From G965204755 sp965243415 (lineage in GTDB: Bacteria > Acidobacteriota > Vicinamibacteria > Marinacidobacterales > Marinacidobacteraceae), in the NCBI GenBank assembly GCA_965243415.1, contig OZ251549.1, positions 3,906,001 to 3,970,000 on the forward strand: a DNA stretch of 64,000 bases, in the 5' to 3' direction. Under the pieces are notes generated by a model. That model was not told the DNA's origin and did no database searches. It was given only the letters and a program-made list of their open reading frames with translations. This document shows, piece by piece, positions 8,815-18,195 of this stretch (positions are counted from its first letter, which is position 1; the number at the start of each line of letters is the position of its first letter). Both the position numbers and the translations under genes were made by a program.

Positions 8815-10332
8815 TCAGAGGCCGAGGTCGCGGAGGATGCCGGGGTTGTCGCGCCAGCCGGAGCGCACCTTGACCTGCAGGCCGAGGAACACGCGGCGGC
8901 CCAGGCGGGATTCGATGGCCGCGCGCGCTTCCGACCCGACCCGTTTCAGCATCCCGCCGCCGCGGCCGATGACGATGCCGCGCTGGGAGTCGCGGTCCAC
9001 CAGCACCGAGGCCCGGATGCGCACCAGGCCGCGCTTCGGGGCCGAGTCGTCGTACTCCTCGATCCGCACCGCGGCGGCGTGGGGCACTTCCTGGCGGAGG
9101 TGGGTCAGCATCCGTTCCCGCACTTCCTCGGCGGCGAAGAAGGCCTCGGGGAGGTCGGTGATCCGGTCGGCTTCGTAGAGCGGCGGGCCGAAGGGCAGCC
9201 TCGCCGCGACCACGGCGAGCAGGGACCGGTCGGGCCGCGCCTCCCCCCGCCCGGCCCGATGCCCCTGCGGCGAATCCACATTCGCGCCGGTGCGGGCGGA
9301 GAAGACGACGACCTCGGTGTCCGGGACCTCCGTGTCCGGCACTACGGCGTCGGGGATGGCAGCGCCGCCCGCCTCCTCTCCCGCCAGCTCGGCCGAACGC
9401 CCGCCGCGCCCGGCGAAGGCCTCCCGGAACCGCGCCGTCAGCCGGGCCACCTGCGACCGGGAGGCGGCGTCGCTCTTGTTGATCCCGATCACCCGCGGCC
9501 CCCGGAACCGGCGAAGGCGCCGGACCAGACCGTCGAGGTCGGTCTCGCTCCCGGGCCGCACCCCGTCCACCACCGCCAGCGCGAGGTCGGCGCCGCCCAG
9601 ACTCTCGGCGACGCTCCGCATCATCGCCTTCCCCAGCCCGTGCCGGGGCCGGTGGATCCCCGGCGTGTCCAGCAGGATGCATTCGAGACCCCGCCGCCGG
9701 GCGATCCCCAGGATCCGGCGCCGGGTGGTCTGCGGCTTGGGACTGACGATCGCCAGCGACTCCCCCACCAGCCGGTTCAGCAGCGTGGACTTCCCCGCGC
9801 CGGGCAGCCCCACGATCGCCACGAACCCCGCCCGATGCGCCGCCGCGCCGCTCCCGACCGCACCTTCCCCGGCGCACCCGGCCCCGCCTCCCTCGTCCTG
9901 ACGCCCGCCGCCGGCGATTTCTCCGTCGGCGCCCTGGCGGTCCCCACCCTCGCCGCCCCCGCCCCCGCCGGCCGTCTCCTCCGCCGCGCCTGCTCCCCGA
10001 CCCGCTCCGCCATCCCCTTCCCCGATCGCGCCGGCGGCCGCGCCCCGACGCGCCGACCCCGTCCGGGGCGATCCGGCGCCGGCCCCCGGGCCCGGTCCGC
10101 CATCCGGGCGCGTCCCGCCCGAAGCGGGATCCCCGGGCTCCGCCCCCGCGCCCGTCCCCTCCCCCCGGTCGCCGGCCGCCGCCGCGGCCCGCCCGCCCTC
10201 CGCCCGGCGCCCGCGGTCCGCGCTCCGGCAGTCCGCGCCCTCCCCGCCGCCGCGCCCGCCGGCCGTCCCTTCCCCGGCGCCCGCTCCCCGCTCCGTTCCG
10301 CCGGCTCCGCCCACGACCTCCCCGGCATCCAC
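8815..10332 (-). CDS. era: Era-type GTPase with long low-complexity N-terminal extension
   Basis: Era binds 16S rRNA and acts in 30S subunit maturation. The C-terminal 340 residues are a recognisable Era. G1 is GLPGAGKST (K181; most Eras have N-V at the A-G positions). DTPGIH is G3, NKSD is G4, FSAR fits G5, and a C-terminal KH domain contains GRGGGMLKRVG. An acidic insertion sits before G5. Upstream of the G1 strand there is no ATG, GTG or TTG in frame until GTG 10332. The predicted protein therefore gains about 160 Gly/Ala/Glu/Arg-rich residues that normal Era lacks. The true start is uncertain. It is the last gene of the phoH-ybeY-corC cluster. Confidence 0.85.
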   Translation of the reverse strand: MDAGEVVGGAGGTERGAGAGEGTAGGRGGGEGADCRSADRGRRAEGGRAAAAAGDRGEGTGAGAEPGDPASGGTRPDGGPGPGAGAGSPRTGSARRGAAAGAIGEGDGGAGRGAGAAEETAGGGGGGEGGDRQGADGEIAGGGRQDEGGGAGCAGEGAVGSGAAAHRAGFVAIVGLPGAGKSTLLNRLVGESLAIVSPKPQTTRRRILGIARRRGLECILLDTPGIHRPRHGLGKAMMRSVAESLGGADLALAVVDGVRPGSETDLDGLVRRLRRFRGPRVIGINKSDAASRSQVARLTARFREAFAGRGGRSAELAGEEAGGAAIPDAVVPDTEVPDTEVVVFSARTGANVDSPQGHRAGRGEARPDRSLLAVVAARLPFGPPLYEADRITDLPEAFFAAEEVRERMLTHLRQEVPHAAAVRIEEYDDSAPKRGLVRIRASVLVDRDSQRGIVIGRGGGMLKRVGSEARAAIESRLGRRVFLGLQVKVRSGWRDNPGILRDLGL

Positions 10333-10382
10333 CCCCCGGCGCGCCGATCCCGTCCCGGAGGGGTCGGCGCCGTCCGTCCCGG

Positions 10383-11642
10383 TCAGTCCGCGGCTCCCGC
10401 CCCGGCGGCGTCGGCGGGATCTACCCGGCGCAGCCGCAGCCGATGCACCCGCCGCCCGTCGGCCTCCAGCACCTCGATCCGCACCCCCTCGCTCTCCAGC
10501 GACTCCCCCGGTTCCGGGATCCGACCCAGCGCCGCCAGCACGAAGCCCGAGACGGTATCGATCGCCGCCCCGTGGAGCGCCTCCGGCAACCGGACCCCGG
10601 TGCGCCGCGACACCTCGTCCAGTTCGGCGGCGCCGCGCACCAGGAAGACCCCCTCCGACTCCTCCTCGACTTCGGCCCCGCCGCCGTCGCCGTCCTCGCG
10701 CACCTCGCCCACGATCTCCTCGGAGATGTCGCGCAGGGTCACGATCCCGGAGACGCTGCCGCGCTCGTCCACGACCACCGCGAAGGTCTGCTGGTCGCGT
10801 TTGAACTCCTTGAGCAACTCGTCCACGCGCTTGGTCTCCGGCACCACCGGCGCCTCCCGGACGAGCGCCGCCAGGTCGCCGCCGTTCCGCCGCGCCGCGA
10901 TCAGGTCCACCGCGTCCACCAGGCCGAGCACGCCGCCTTCCCCCCGCTCGCCGAAGACCGGCAGCCGGTGGTGGCGGCTCTCGGCCACCCGTTGCTCCAC
11001 TTCCTCGACGCTGGCGCCGCTCTCGACGGAGACCACCGCCGTCCGGGGCGTCATCACCTCCCGCACCAGCATCTCGTCCAGTTCCAGCACTCCCCGCACC
11101 ATCGCGGCCTCCTCTTCTTCCAGGATGCCTTCCTCCTCGCCGGTCTCCAGGAAGGCTTCCACCTCTTCCCCGGTCGCTTCCTCCCCGGCCTCTTCGGAGA
11201 TCGGGAAGGAGCGGCGCAGCGCCCGCCGCAGCGGCTCCGCCAGCGGCCGCAGCAACCGCTCCCAGCGGCGGAACAGCGGGAGCAGTCGGCGCAGCACCGA
11301 CTCCGGGTCGCGCAGCAGCACCGCCGCCGGAACGACCTCCCGCAGGAGCAGGTAGCCCGGCGCCGCCACCAGCAGCACCCAGGCGGCGGGTTCCGGCCCC
11401 GCCCCCGCCTCCCGCGCCGCCAGTCCGGCGAACCCGGCGGACAGCAGCAGCCCGAAGCGCGTCGGGATGAGCACCGCCAGCGGGTCCGCCAGCCGCTCCC
11501 GGAGAGCCCGGGTCTCCTCCGGTTCCCCGGCGAGCGCGCGCACCGCGATCTCGCTCGACGAGAAGAAGGCGATCTCGAACAGGGCGAGCAGCACCACCGC
11601 GGCCCCGAACAGGACGATCAGCCCCACCCACAGCACCGTCAC
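10383..11642 (-). CDS. CorC/HlyC-family transporter-associated protein (DUF21-like, CBS pair)
   Basis: The 419-residue protein begins with a hydrophobic CNNM/DUF21-like membrane part (residues 1-110) that is short for the family. An acidic linker follows, then a CBS pair (about 190-310, with MTPRTAVVSV and GIVTLRDI) and a C-terminal CorC/HlyC domain. Such proteins are linked to Mg/Co efflux or ion homeostasis. GTG 11642 overlaps the stop of the preceding short open frame by four bases (GTGA). That upstream frame is itself a diverged copy of this gene's first 80 codons, so reinitiation may drive expression. Confidence 0.85.
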   Translation of the reverse strand: MTVLWVGLIVLFGAAVVLLALFEIAFFSSSEIAVRALAGEPEETRALRERLADPLAVLIPTRFGLLLSAGFAGLAAREAGAGPEPAAWVLLVAAPGYLLLREVVPAAVLLRDPESVLRRLLPLFRRWERLLRPLAEPLRRALRRSFPISEEAGEEATGEEVEAFLETGEEEGILEEEEAAMVRGVLELDEMLVREVMTPRTAVVSVESGASVEEVEQRVAESRHHRLPVFGERGEGGVLGLVDAVDLIAARRNGGDLAALVREAPVVPETKRVDELLKEFKRDQQTFAVVVDERGSVSGIVTLRDISEEIVGEVREDGDGGGAEVEEESEGVFLVRGAAELDEVSRRTGVRLPEALHGAAIDTVSGFVLAALGRIPEPGESLESEGVRIEVLEADGRRVHRLRLRRVDPADAAGAGAAD

Positions 11643-11887
11643 GACGCCCCCGCCTCCCGCGCCGCCAGTTCGTCGAACCCCGCCGACAGGAACGGCCCGA
11701 ATCGAGTGGAAGGCGGCATCGCCGGCGGGTCCGCCAGCCGCTTCCGCAACACCCGGGGCCCCCCCGTCCGCCCGGCCAGCGCCTGCGCCGCGATCCCGCT
11801 CGAAGCGGAGGACGCGACCTCGAACAGCGCCGACAGCGCCGCCGCCGCCCGGAACCGGTCGATCCGCGCCACCCGGAGCACGATCAC
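11639..11887 (-). pseudogene. Diverged tandem copy of the corC 5' end (copy 2)
   Basis: This 82-residue frame aligns along its whole length with residues 1-80 of the intact CorC-like protein. Shared blocks include RKRLADP, STRFGPFLSAG and LAAREAGA, in the same order. Several hydrophobic residues are replaced by Arg, so a membrane helix is doubtful. It ends REAGAS-stop, and the stop overlaps the GTG of corC as GTGA. It starts at GTG 11887 in a GTGA overlap with copy 1. It looks like a remnant of tandem duplication kept as an open, coupled frame. Confidence 0.7.
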
Positions 11888-12138
11888 GACGCCCCCGCCT
11901 CCCGCGCCGAGAGTTCGGCGAGCCCCGCCGACAGCAGCAGCCCGAGCCCGTGGGAATCCGCCTCGCCGGCACGCCCGCCGCCCGCTCCCCGCAGCGTCCG
12001 GGTCTCCCCCGCCCGCCCGGCCAGCGCCTGAGCCACGATCCCGCTCGAAGCGGACAACGCGACCTCCACCAACGCCGGCAGCGCCGGCAGCGCCACCGCC
12101 CCGAACGGAGCGATCCGCAGGGCCCGAAGCCCCGTCAC
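11884..12138 (-). pseudogene. Diverged tandem copy of the corC 5' end (copy 1)
   Basis: This 84-residue frame also aligns with the corC N-terminus, with SASSGIVAQALAGRAGETR, GLLLSAG and the closing REAGAS-stop. The middle (around residues 50-60) has drifted. It starts at GTG 12138 in a four-base overlap with the ybeY stop, and ends in a four-base overlap with copy 2. Together with copy 2 it forms a 245-255 bp tandem array running into the functional gene. Confidence 0.7.
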
Positions 12139-12947
12139 GGCGCGCCCGCCGCCCGGTTCCGCCCGGACCCGGCCCTGGCCCCGGCCCCGGCGGCAGCGGC
12201 CCCGTCCCCGGGAGCGAGCCCGTGCCGGCGGCGGAGCAGGCGCTCCAGCCGGGCCATCTCGCCCCGGTCGGTCTCGTGGTCGTAACCCAACAGATGCAGG
12301 TAGCCGTGGAGAGCCAACACCCGCAGTTCCCGGTCGAGCGTCTGCCCCCGCGCCGCCGCCTGCCGCCGGGCGGTCTCCGCCGATACGGCGAGGTCCCCGA
12401 GATAGGGCTCTTCCCCGAACCCGGCCGCGCCCGCCGCGGCGCCGACCCCCACCCCTGCGGGCGCCTCCCCGCCGCCCGCACCGTCCGGACTGCCCGGATC
12501 ACCCAGATCGCCCGGATCGTCCCCGGGCTCCGCCGGGAAGGCCAGCACATCGGTCGCCGCGTCCATCCCCCGGAAGCGCCGGTTCAACTCGCGGATCCGC
12601 CGGTCGGAGAGGAGCCGCAGCGTGGCCCCGCGCCGGTCGCCGGGAGCGGCGTCGGCGGCCACCCGCGAAAGGAACGCCGCCAGACCGGCGGAGTCCACCG
12701 GAACCGACCGCTGCCGGTTCTGCACCGAGAACCGCGCGGCAACCGAACCCGACCTGACCGAACCCGACGAACCCGACCCGGCCGAACCCGACCCCGCGCT
12801 CTCGCCCCGCCCCCGCGGAGGCTCCTCCCCGCCGGCCGGCGAGATTCCCGGGGACGCTCCGGCAGAGGCCTCCGGGCCTCCCCCGGCGACCGCTCCCGCC
12901 GACCCCCCGCCGTTCCCGGTCCCGGCCCGGACCCGCGCCCCGCTCAC
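12135..12947 (-). CDS. ybeY: Endoribonuclease YbeY
   Basis: YbeY is a zinc-dependent RNase needed for 16S rRNA 3' maturation and ribosome quality control. The signature HGYLHLLGYDH is present (H214, H218, H224), with LNRRFRGMDAATDVLAFP upstream. At 270 residues it is about 100 longer than usual. It has an Arg/Gly/Ser-rich extension of about 90 residues and a Gly/Asp/Pro insertion between the DVLAFP strand and YLGDLAVS. GTG 12947 overlaps the stop of the 7TM-HD gene by four bases. The ATG-start frames further upstream lie inside that gene. Confidence 0.9.
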   Translation of the reverse strand: MSGARVRAGTGNGGGSAGAVAGGGPEASAGASPGISPAGGEEPPRGRGESAGSGSAGSGSSGSVRSGSVAARFSVQNRQRSVPVDSAGLAAFLSRVAADAAPGDRRGATLRLLSDRRIRELNRRFRGMDAATDVLAFPAEPGDDPGDLGDPGSPDGAGGGEAPAGVGVGAAAGAAGFGEEPYLGDLAVSAETARRQAAARGQTLDRELRVLALHGYLHLLGYDHETDRGEMARLERLLRRRHGLAPGDGAAAAGAGARAGSGRNRAAGAP

Positions 12948-15301
12948 CCGCCGGCCGCCGCCCCGGCGCCCGCGCCCACCGGCGAGGCCTCCGCTTCCCC
13001 GCCCTCCGCCCGCGCCGCGCCCCGCCGGTCGAAGTCGAACCCCGGATACGACACCCGCCCGTGGTGGATCCCCTGCAGCGTCGACAGGAAACTCGCCCGC
13101 ACCCGGCTCATGTCGCCGAGCGTCAGGTCGCACTCGGTGAGTTGATGGTCCTCCACCAGCGACTCCATGATCCGGTCGATGACCCGCTCCAGTTCCTCGC
13201 GCCCGGGCACCCGGACGCTCCGCGCCGCCGCCTCCACCCCGTCGGCCATCATGATGATCGCCGCCTCCCGGGTCTGCGGTTTGGGCCCGGCGTAGCGGAA
13301 GGCCGCTTCGTCCACCGGCGCCGGCCGCCCTTCCTCCTCCGCCCGCTTCTTCGCCTTCTCGTAGAAGAAGCGGATGAGCCGGGTGCCGTGGTGCTGGGGG
13401 ATCACATCCACGATGTCCTGCGGGAGTTTCATCCGCCGGGCGTACTCGATCCCCTCGGTCACATGGCGGCGGATGATGTCGGCGCTCTCCTCCGGGGTGA
13501 GCGCCTCGTGCGGGGATTCGCCCCGGATGTTCTCGACGAAGTACCCGGCGCGCCGCAGTTTCCCGATGTCGTGGTAGAGCGCGGCGGTGGAACAGAGCGC
13601 CGGATTCGCGCCCACCGCGGCGGCGGCCGACTCGGCCAGAAGACCCACCAGGACGCTGTGCTGGTAGGTCGCCGGAGCCGAGAGCGCCAGGTCCCGCAGC
13701 AGCGGACTGTCCCGGCGGGAGAGTTCCATGAGCCGGTTCTCGCTGGTCCGCTCGAAGACCGCCTCGAACACCGGCAGCGCCAACTGGGTGAGCGCCGCCG
13801 AGAACAGCCCGCCCAGGAACGCCGAAGCCGCTTCCAGGGCCAGCCGGGGGAGTCCCCCGTAACCGCCGCGCAGCAGTTCCATCGCCACCACCAGCGCCAT
13901 GCCGACGAGCCCCACCAGCGCCCCCACCCGCAGCGCCCGCACCGGCCGCTCCGAGCGGCGATGGATGAAGACCGCGGCGAAGCCGGTCAGCAGGGCGAAG
14001 AGCCCCACCGTCAGGCTGCCGGTCATGATCGCGACCGAAGCGGCGAAGAGCGCCCCGGTCAGCAGCGCCGAGGAGGTGTTCTCCAGGAGGAGCGTCAGCA
14101 GCGCCGCCGCGGCGAAGGGCGCCGCCCAGACCAGCGCGGTGGGGTCCGAGAACGGCTCCTGCGCCAGTTGCGCCGCCAGCGCGGTCCCGAAGAAGCCCAG
14201 CACCCGGGCCAGCCCCAGGTGGGTCACGATGATGGCCCCGGCGAAAGCGAAGGCGGAGGCGGCCCAGCGGTCGCCCCGGCGCGCCGGCTGCAGCAGCATC
14301 CGCAGCAGACCGACGAGCACCCCGGCGAAGAGCAGCGCTCCCAGCCCGGCCCAGCCGGAGGCGGTCGGCGAAGAGGCCCGCATCTCCAGCAGTTGCCGGT
14401 GCGCCCGCGGGGTCACTTCGTCGCCGGCGCGGATGAGCGTCCGGCCCCGGAGCACCTGCAGCACCACCGTCTCCACCGACTGGCTGGCCTCGCTGCGGAG
14501 CCGGGTGGTCTCCACTTCGTTCCGCTCCAGGGTCGGGCGGACCAGGGTGGCGGAGAAGCCGGCCAGCGCCCGGCGCCGGTCGGGGGTCAGGTCGGAGAGC
14601 GCCAGCACCTGCAGGTTCGCCGCCTCCCGCGCCTCGCCGACGGAGAGGATGTTCGAGAAGTCGGTGACCACGAAGGTGGTGTCGGCGGCCGGGTCGCGGC
14701 GCTGGACCGGGCGGCCGAGCGCGGCGATCGCCCCCTTCTCGGCCAGGATGTCCCGGGCCAGCACGCTGGCCACCGCGTCGGCGAGGCTCTGCTCCACCTC
14801 CGGCGCGAAGGCCAGCCCCATCAGCAGCGCCAGGCCCTCGGGGTCGGCCTCGGCGTCGAGCAGCCGGAAGAAGGTGTCCGCGAAGGCCGGCTCGGCGGCG
14901 GTCTCGGAGCGCACCGCCTCCCGCCCGAAGGAGAAGGCGGCGGCCAGCCGGGTGCGCACCCCTTCCCCGGCCTGCGGGTCGAAGTCATAGACATCGGGCA
15001 CCATTTCGATGGCTTCGCGGCGGCGCTCCTCGGTGGCGGCGGCGTCCTCGTAGGTGAACCCGCTGGCGGCGCGCACGGTGCGGGGCGCGATCTCCCCCAC
15101 TTCGTACACCGGGCTGCGGAGGCCCAGGCCGGGCCAGATGAGCAGGCCCAGGGCGACCGCCAGCAGCGAACCGACGAGCGCGGTGCGGGAGAACAGGTCG
15201 TCCCGCCAGTGCCGCAACTGCTCGCGGATCCGGAGGGAGAACGACCGCCGGGGCGCGGCCTCCCCCCCGGAGCGCCCGCCGGCGAGGTCTTCCCCGACCA
15301 C
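12944..15301 (-). CDS. 7TM-HD family membrane hydrolase (PgpH-like)
   Basis: The 785-residue protein has one N-terminal membrane helix, a large extracytoplasmic domain (about residues 70-330), a block of seven hydrophobic helices (about 340-530), and a cytosolic HD domain with YHDIGKL at 576-582 and a distal HH in QHHGT. This is the architecture of 7TM-7TMR-HD/PgpH proteins, which hydrolyse c-di-AMP in Firmicutes. Substrate specificity is not shown here. GTG 15301 is 22 bases after the phoH stop, and ybeY overlaps its end. The order phoH, 7TM-HD, ybeY is conserved in many bacteria. Confidence 0.9.
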   Translation of the reverse strand: MVGEDLAGGRSGGEAAPRRSFSLRIREQLRHWRDDLFSRTALVGSLLAVALGLLIWPGLGLRSPVYEVGEIAPRTVRAASGFTYEDAAATEERRREAIEMVPDVYDFDPQAGEGVRTRLAAAFSFGREAVRSETAAEPAFADTFFRLLDAEADPEGLALLMGLAFAPEVEQSLADAVASVLARDILAEKGAIAALGRPVQRRDPAADTTFVVTDFSNILSVGEAREAANLQVLALSDLTPDRRRALAGFSATLVRPTLERNEVETTRLRSEASQSVETVVLQVLRGRTLIRAGDEVTPRAHRQLLEMRASSPTASGWAGLGALLFAGVLVGLLRMLLQPARRGDRWAASAFAFAGAIIVTHLGLARVLGFFGTALAAQLAQEPFSDPTALVWAAPFAAAALLTLLLENTSSALLTGALFAASVAIMTGSLTVGLFALLTGFAAVFIHRRSERPVRALRVGALVGLVGMALVVAMELLRGGYGGLPRLALEAASAFLGGLFSAALTQLALPVFEAVFERTSENRLMELSRRDSPLLRDLALSAPATYQHSVLVGLLAESAAAAVGANPALCSTAALYHDIGKLRRAGYFVENIRGESPHEALTPEESADIIRRHVTEGIEYARRMKLPQDIVDVIPQHHGTRLIRFFYEKAKKRAEEEGRPAPVDEAAFRYAGPKPQTREAAIIMMADGVEAAARSVRVPGREELERVIDRIMESLVEDHQLTECDLTLGDMSRVRASFLSTLQGIHHGRVSYPGFDFDRRGAARAEGGEAEASPVGAGAGAAAGG

Positions 15302-15323
15302 GGTTCCCGATCCTCCCCGCCGC

Positions 15324-16454
15324 TCAGCCGACTTCGGCGACCGCCGCCGGCCGGCGTTCTTCCAGCGGTTCGTCCGGAGGTTCCCCGGGAAGCGCCCGCT
15401 CCCCGCGGCGCGGTTCGGGCTCGCCGGCGGGCGCGATTCCGGCGGGGACGCCCGTCTCCCCGGACACTTCCCCGCGCCGGCGTTCCTGGCGCCGCCGCCG
15501 GGAGACCTGGTTCGTGGCGTAGGCGCGGACGATGGCCTGCACCAGCCGGTGGCGCACCACATCGCTCTCCTCGAACCGCACCACCCCGACCCCGTCGAGG
15601 TCGCCGATGACCCCCAGGCTCTCGGTGAGCCCGCTGACCCGCCCCGGCGGCAGGTCGTTCTGGGTGAGATCGCCGGTGACCACCGCCCGGGTGCCGTTCC
15701 CCATGCGGGTCAGGAACATCTTCATCTGCTCGGAAGTGGTGTTCTGCGCCTCGTCGAGGATGATGAAGGAGTCGTTCAGCGTCCGCCCGCGCATGAACGC
15801 CAGCGGGGCGATCTCGATGACCCCGCGTTCCCGGAGGCGCTGCGCCTTCTCGGCGTCCATCAGGTCGTGGAGCGCGTCGTAGAGCGGGCGCAGGTAGGGG
15901 TCCACCTTGTCGATCAGGTCGCCGGGCAGGAAGCCCAGTTTCTCCCCGGCCTCGACCGCCGGGCGGGTGAGGACGATCCGCCGCACCTGCCGACTGCCGA
16001 GCGCCTCGACCGCCACCGCCATGGCCAGCCAGGTCTTCCCGGTCCCGGCCGGGCCGACGCCGAGCACCAGGTCCTTGGCCTTCAGCGCCCGCAGGTATTC
16101 CAGTTGCCGGAGGCTGCGGGCGCGCACCGCCTTCCCGGTGGCCGGGGTGATGACGGTGTCCACGAAGTACTCGCGGAGCGAGGCGCCGGGGTCCTGTTCG
16201 AGGATACGGAGGGCGGCGCGCACATCGGCCATCCGGTATCTCTGGCCGGATTCGCGGAACTCCCGGTCGAGCGAGGCGAGGCCTTCGAGCGCGGCGGCGA
16301 GCAGGGCGCAGCGGTCCGGGGGGCCTTCGGCGAGGAGGACCTCGCCGCGGCTGGCGAGGGTGAGGCCGAGCGCTTCCTCCAGCGAGCGCAGGTTCCGGTC
16401 GCGGATCCCGAAGAAGGCCAGGCCCCCCTCGCCGGGGATCGGGATCCGGGTCAT
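15324..16454 (-). CDS. phoH: PhoH family ATPase
   Basis: This PhoH-like protein has Walker A GPAGTGKT around residue 135-142 and Walker B IILDEAQNTT, followed by a GNGTRAVVTGD switch segment. The N-terminal 90 residues form the usual PhoH N-domain, and the C-terminal 60 residues are a disordered Arg/Glu/Pro tail. PhoH proteins of this cluster are thought to act with YbeY in RNA metabolism. ATG 16454 is chosen; GTG 16469 would add five residues. It is the first gene of the cluster after a 170-base gap from the TonB-like gene. Confidence 0.92.
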   Translation of the reverse strand: MTRIPIPGEGGLAFFGIRDRNLRSLEEALGLTLASRGEVLLAEGPPDRCALLAAALEGLASLDREFRESGQRYRMADVRAALRILEQDPGASLREYFVDTVITPATGKAVRARSLRQLEYLRALKAKDLVLGVGPAGTGKTWLAMAVAVEALGSRQVRRIVLTRPAVEAGEKLGFLPGDLIDKVDPYLRPLYDALHDLMDAEKAQRLRERGVIEIAPLAFMRGRTLNDSFIILDEAQNTTSEQMKMFLTRMGNGTRAVVTGDLTQNDLPPGRVSGLTESLGVIGDLDGVGVVRFEESDVVRHRLVQAIVRAYATNQVSRRRRQERRRGEVSGETGVPAGIAPAGEPEPRRGERALPGEPPDEPLEERRPAAVAEVG

Positions 16455-16626
16455 GGCGGCGGGGCTCACGGGCGGGGCCGGGTCGGCGCAGCGGGGCTCA
16501 GCGGCGCCACCGGGGCGGGGCGTCGGCGGACGCGAACGCCGGGGGAGGCGCCGGCCCGACCGCGCGGCGCGCCGCCTTCGGAGCGGGGCGCGGTCAGCAC
16601 CGGGGAGCGGGAATCACGGGAAGCGG

Positions 16627-17658
16627 TCAGAGCAGGCGGAACTCCACCTCGATCTCCGCCAGCACATCCACCGGTTCGCCGCGGAACCGCCCGGGGAGGA
16701 AGGTCCACTGCCGCACCGCGGCGATCGCCTTGTCGTCCAGCCCCCGGTCGAGGCTGCGCAGCACCCGCGCCGGGCCGATCCGCCCGTTCTTGAGGATGAC
16801 CACTTCGAGGATCACCTTGCCCTCGATCTTCCGCGCCAGCGCGTCGTCGGTGTACTCCGGGGTCACCCGCCGGCGCAACTGCGGCGGCTCCACCCCGCTG
16901 CCGATCCGGTAGGCGCCGCCCCCGAAGCCGCCCCCGGTCCCCTCGCCGATCCCGTCGCCGTCCCCTTCGCCGATCCCGCCGCCGGCGCCGTTTCCGCCCC
17001 CGCCGCCGATCCCGCTCCCGGCCCGCCCGTCCCGAAGCGCTTCGGAGGCGTCCCGGATCAGCCCGGCCAGCATCTCCGGGTCGGGGGCGGTGGTGTCGAA
17101 GGGCGCGTTCAGGGCGTCCTCCGGCGGCGGCTCGACTTCCACATCCTCGATCTCGGGGTCGTCGTACACCAGTTCCTCGGGATCCGGCGCGGTTTCGACG
17201 GCCACGAGCGCAGCGTCCTCCCCTTCCAACTGCAGCGGCGCCGGCGGCTCCTCCGACTCGTCCCCGCCGCCGCCGCCCCCGCCCCCGGGCCCGGCCTCGA
17301 CCACGAACACCAGCCCGGGGAGGTCGAACCCGTCGTCCTCGACGATCTCCTCGGCGGCGAACCAGCCGAAGAGGACCACGGACAGGATCGCCCCGTGGAG
17401 GACGATGGCGGAAGCGAACCCCCGCCGCCCGCTGGTAAGCCCGCCGTCGAGATGCACCAGCGGCTTCCCGGTGATCGCGCTGACCTCCGCTTCCCCGGAG
17501 CCGCGAAAGTGGGCCCGAACCGCCTCCGGGAGCGCTCGAATGGTCGCCGGGAGCGCCCGAACCGCCCCCGGGACGGCCCGAACCGCCGCCGAAACCCGGC
17601 CGAAGGCGGACTCCGCCGGCGGGGAATCCGGGGTCGTTCGGGAGGGTTCGTCGGTCAA
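16627..17658 (-). CDS. TonB-family energy transducer
   Basis: The protein has 343 residues from TTG 17658. A soluble N-terminal stretch (repeated ALPxAVRA-like segments) precedes a single membrane helix (about residues 75-95, around LHGAILSVVLFGWFAAEE). An acidic Pro-rich periplasmic spacer and a Gly repeat follow, and then a C-terminal TonB domain with TPEYTDDALARKIEGKV and AIAAVRQWTFLPGR. It should couple proton-motive force to outer-membrane receptors; no receptor gene is in the window. The start is uncertain because there is no clear ribosome site and alternatives exist upstream. Confidence 0.8.
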   Translation of the reverse strand: MTDEPSRTTPDSPPAESAFGRVSAAVRAVPGAVRALPATIRALPEAVRAHFRGSGEAEVSAITGKPLVHLDGGLTSGRRGFASAIVLHGAILSVVLFGWFAAEEIVEDDGFDLPGLVFVVEAGPGGGGGGGGDESEEPPAPLQLEGEDAALVAVETAPDPEELVYDDPEIEDVEVEPPPEDALNAPFDTTAPDPEMLAGLIRDASEALRDGRAGSGIGGGGGNGAGGGIGEGDGDGIGEGTGGGFGGGAYRIGSGVEPPQLRRRVTPEYTDDALARKIEGKVILEVVILKNGRIGPARVLRSLDRGLDDKAIAAVRQWTFLPGRFRGEPVDVLAEIEVEFRLL

Positions 17659-18195
17659 GAGGCCGGGCCGGCGCCGGGACGCCGGCCCGTTCTCGCATTG
17701 TAACGATGGATCCGGCGTTCCCCGGACGCCGGACGGGGCCGCTCCCGGCAGCGCGATCGGCGGGATCGTTCGGCCCCGATCGATCCCCCGGGGCGACCCC
17801 CGGCAGCGTGTTAGCCTCCCCGATGGCGCACGTGACACGGTGCGATTCCGGAAGCCGTAGCACGTTTCTTCGGAAACGGAGCGCTATGTGGGGTTGCCGG
17901 CTGCGGCCGGACTCTGGGCCCCACCGTGCGCCGCCGGGGGGACGGGAATCGCCGGAAGGCCCGCCGTATCTCCCCGCTGACCGCGGTCCCGGCGAACCGC
18001 ACCGGCCGACCTCTCCCGCCCACCGGTAGCCGGATCGGGACGCCCCGCGCCCCGGTATCCGAACGCCGCACCGCAGGGGGGTCGTCGCGTTCCGCCGCCA
18101 CGCCGGCTCCCACCCCCGCCGGGGTTCCGCGTCGTCCGACCGAACCCCGTCCGCCCCCCGGCGCCTCCGCGCCGCCCCTTCTCCCTCCCCAACCG

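Noticed and set aside
9777..10328. Alternative 183-codon minus-strand frame covering the Era extension
   Set aside because: Arg/Gly/Pro-rich without domains; the Era frame is continuous with the GTPase.
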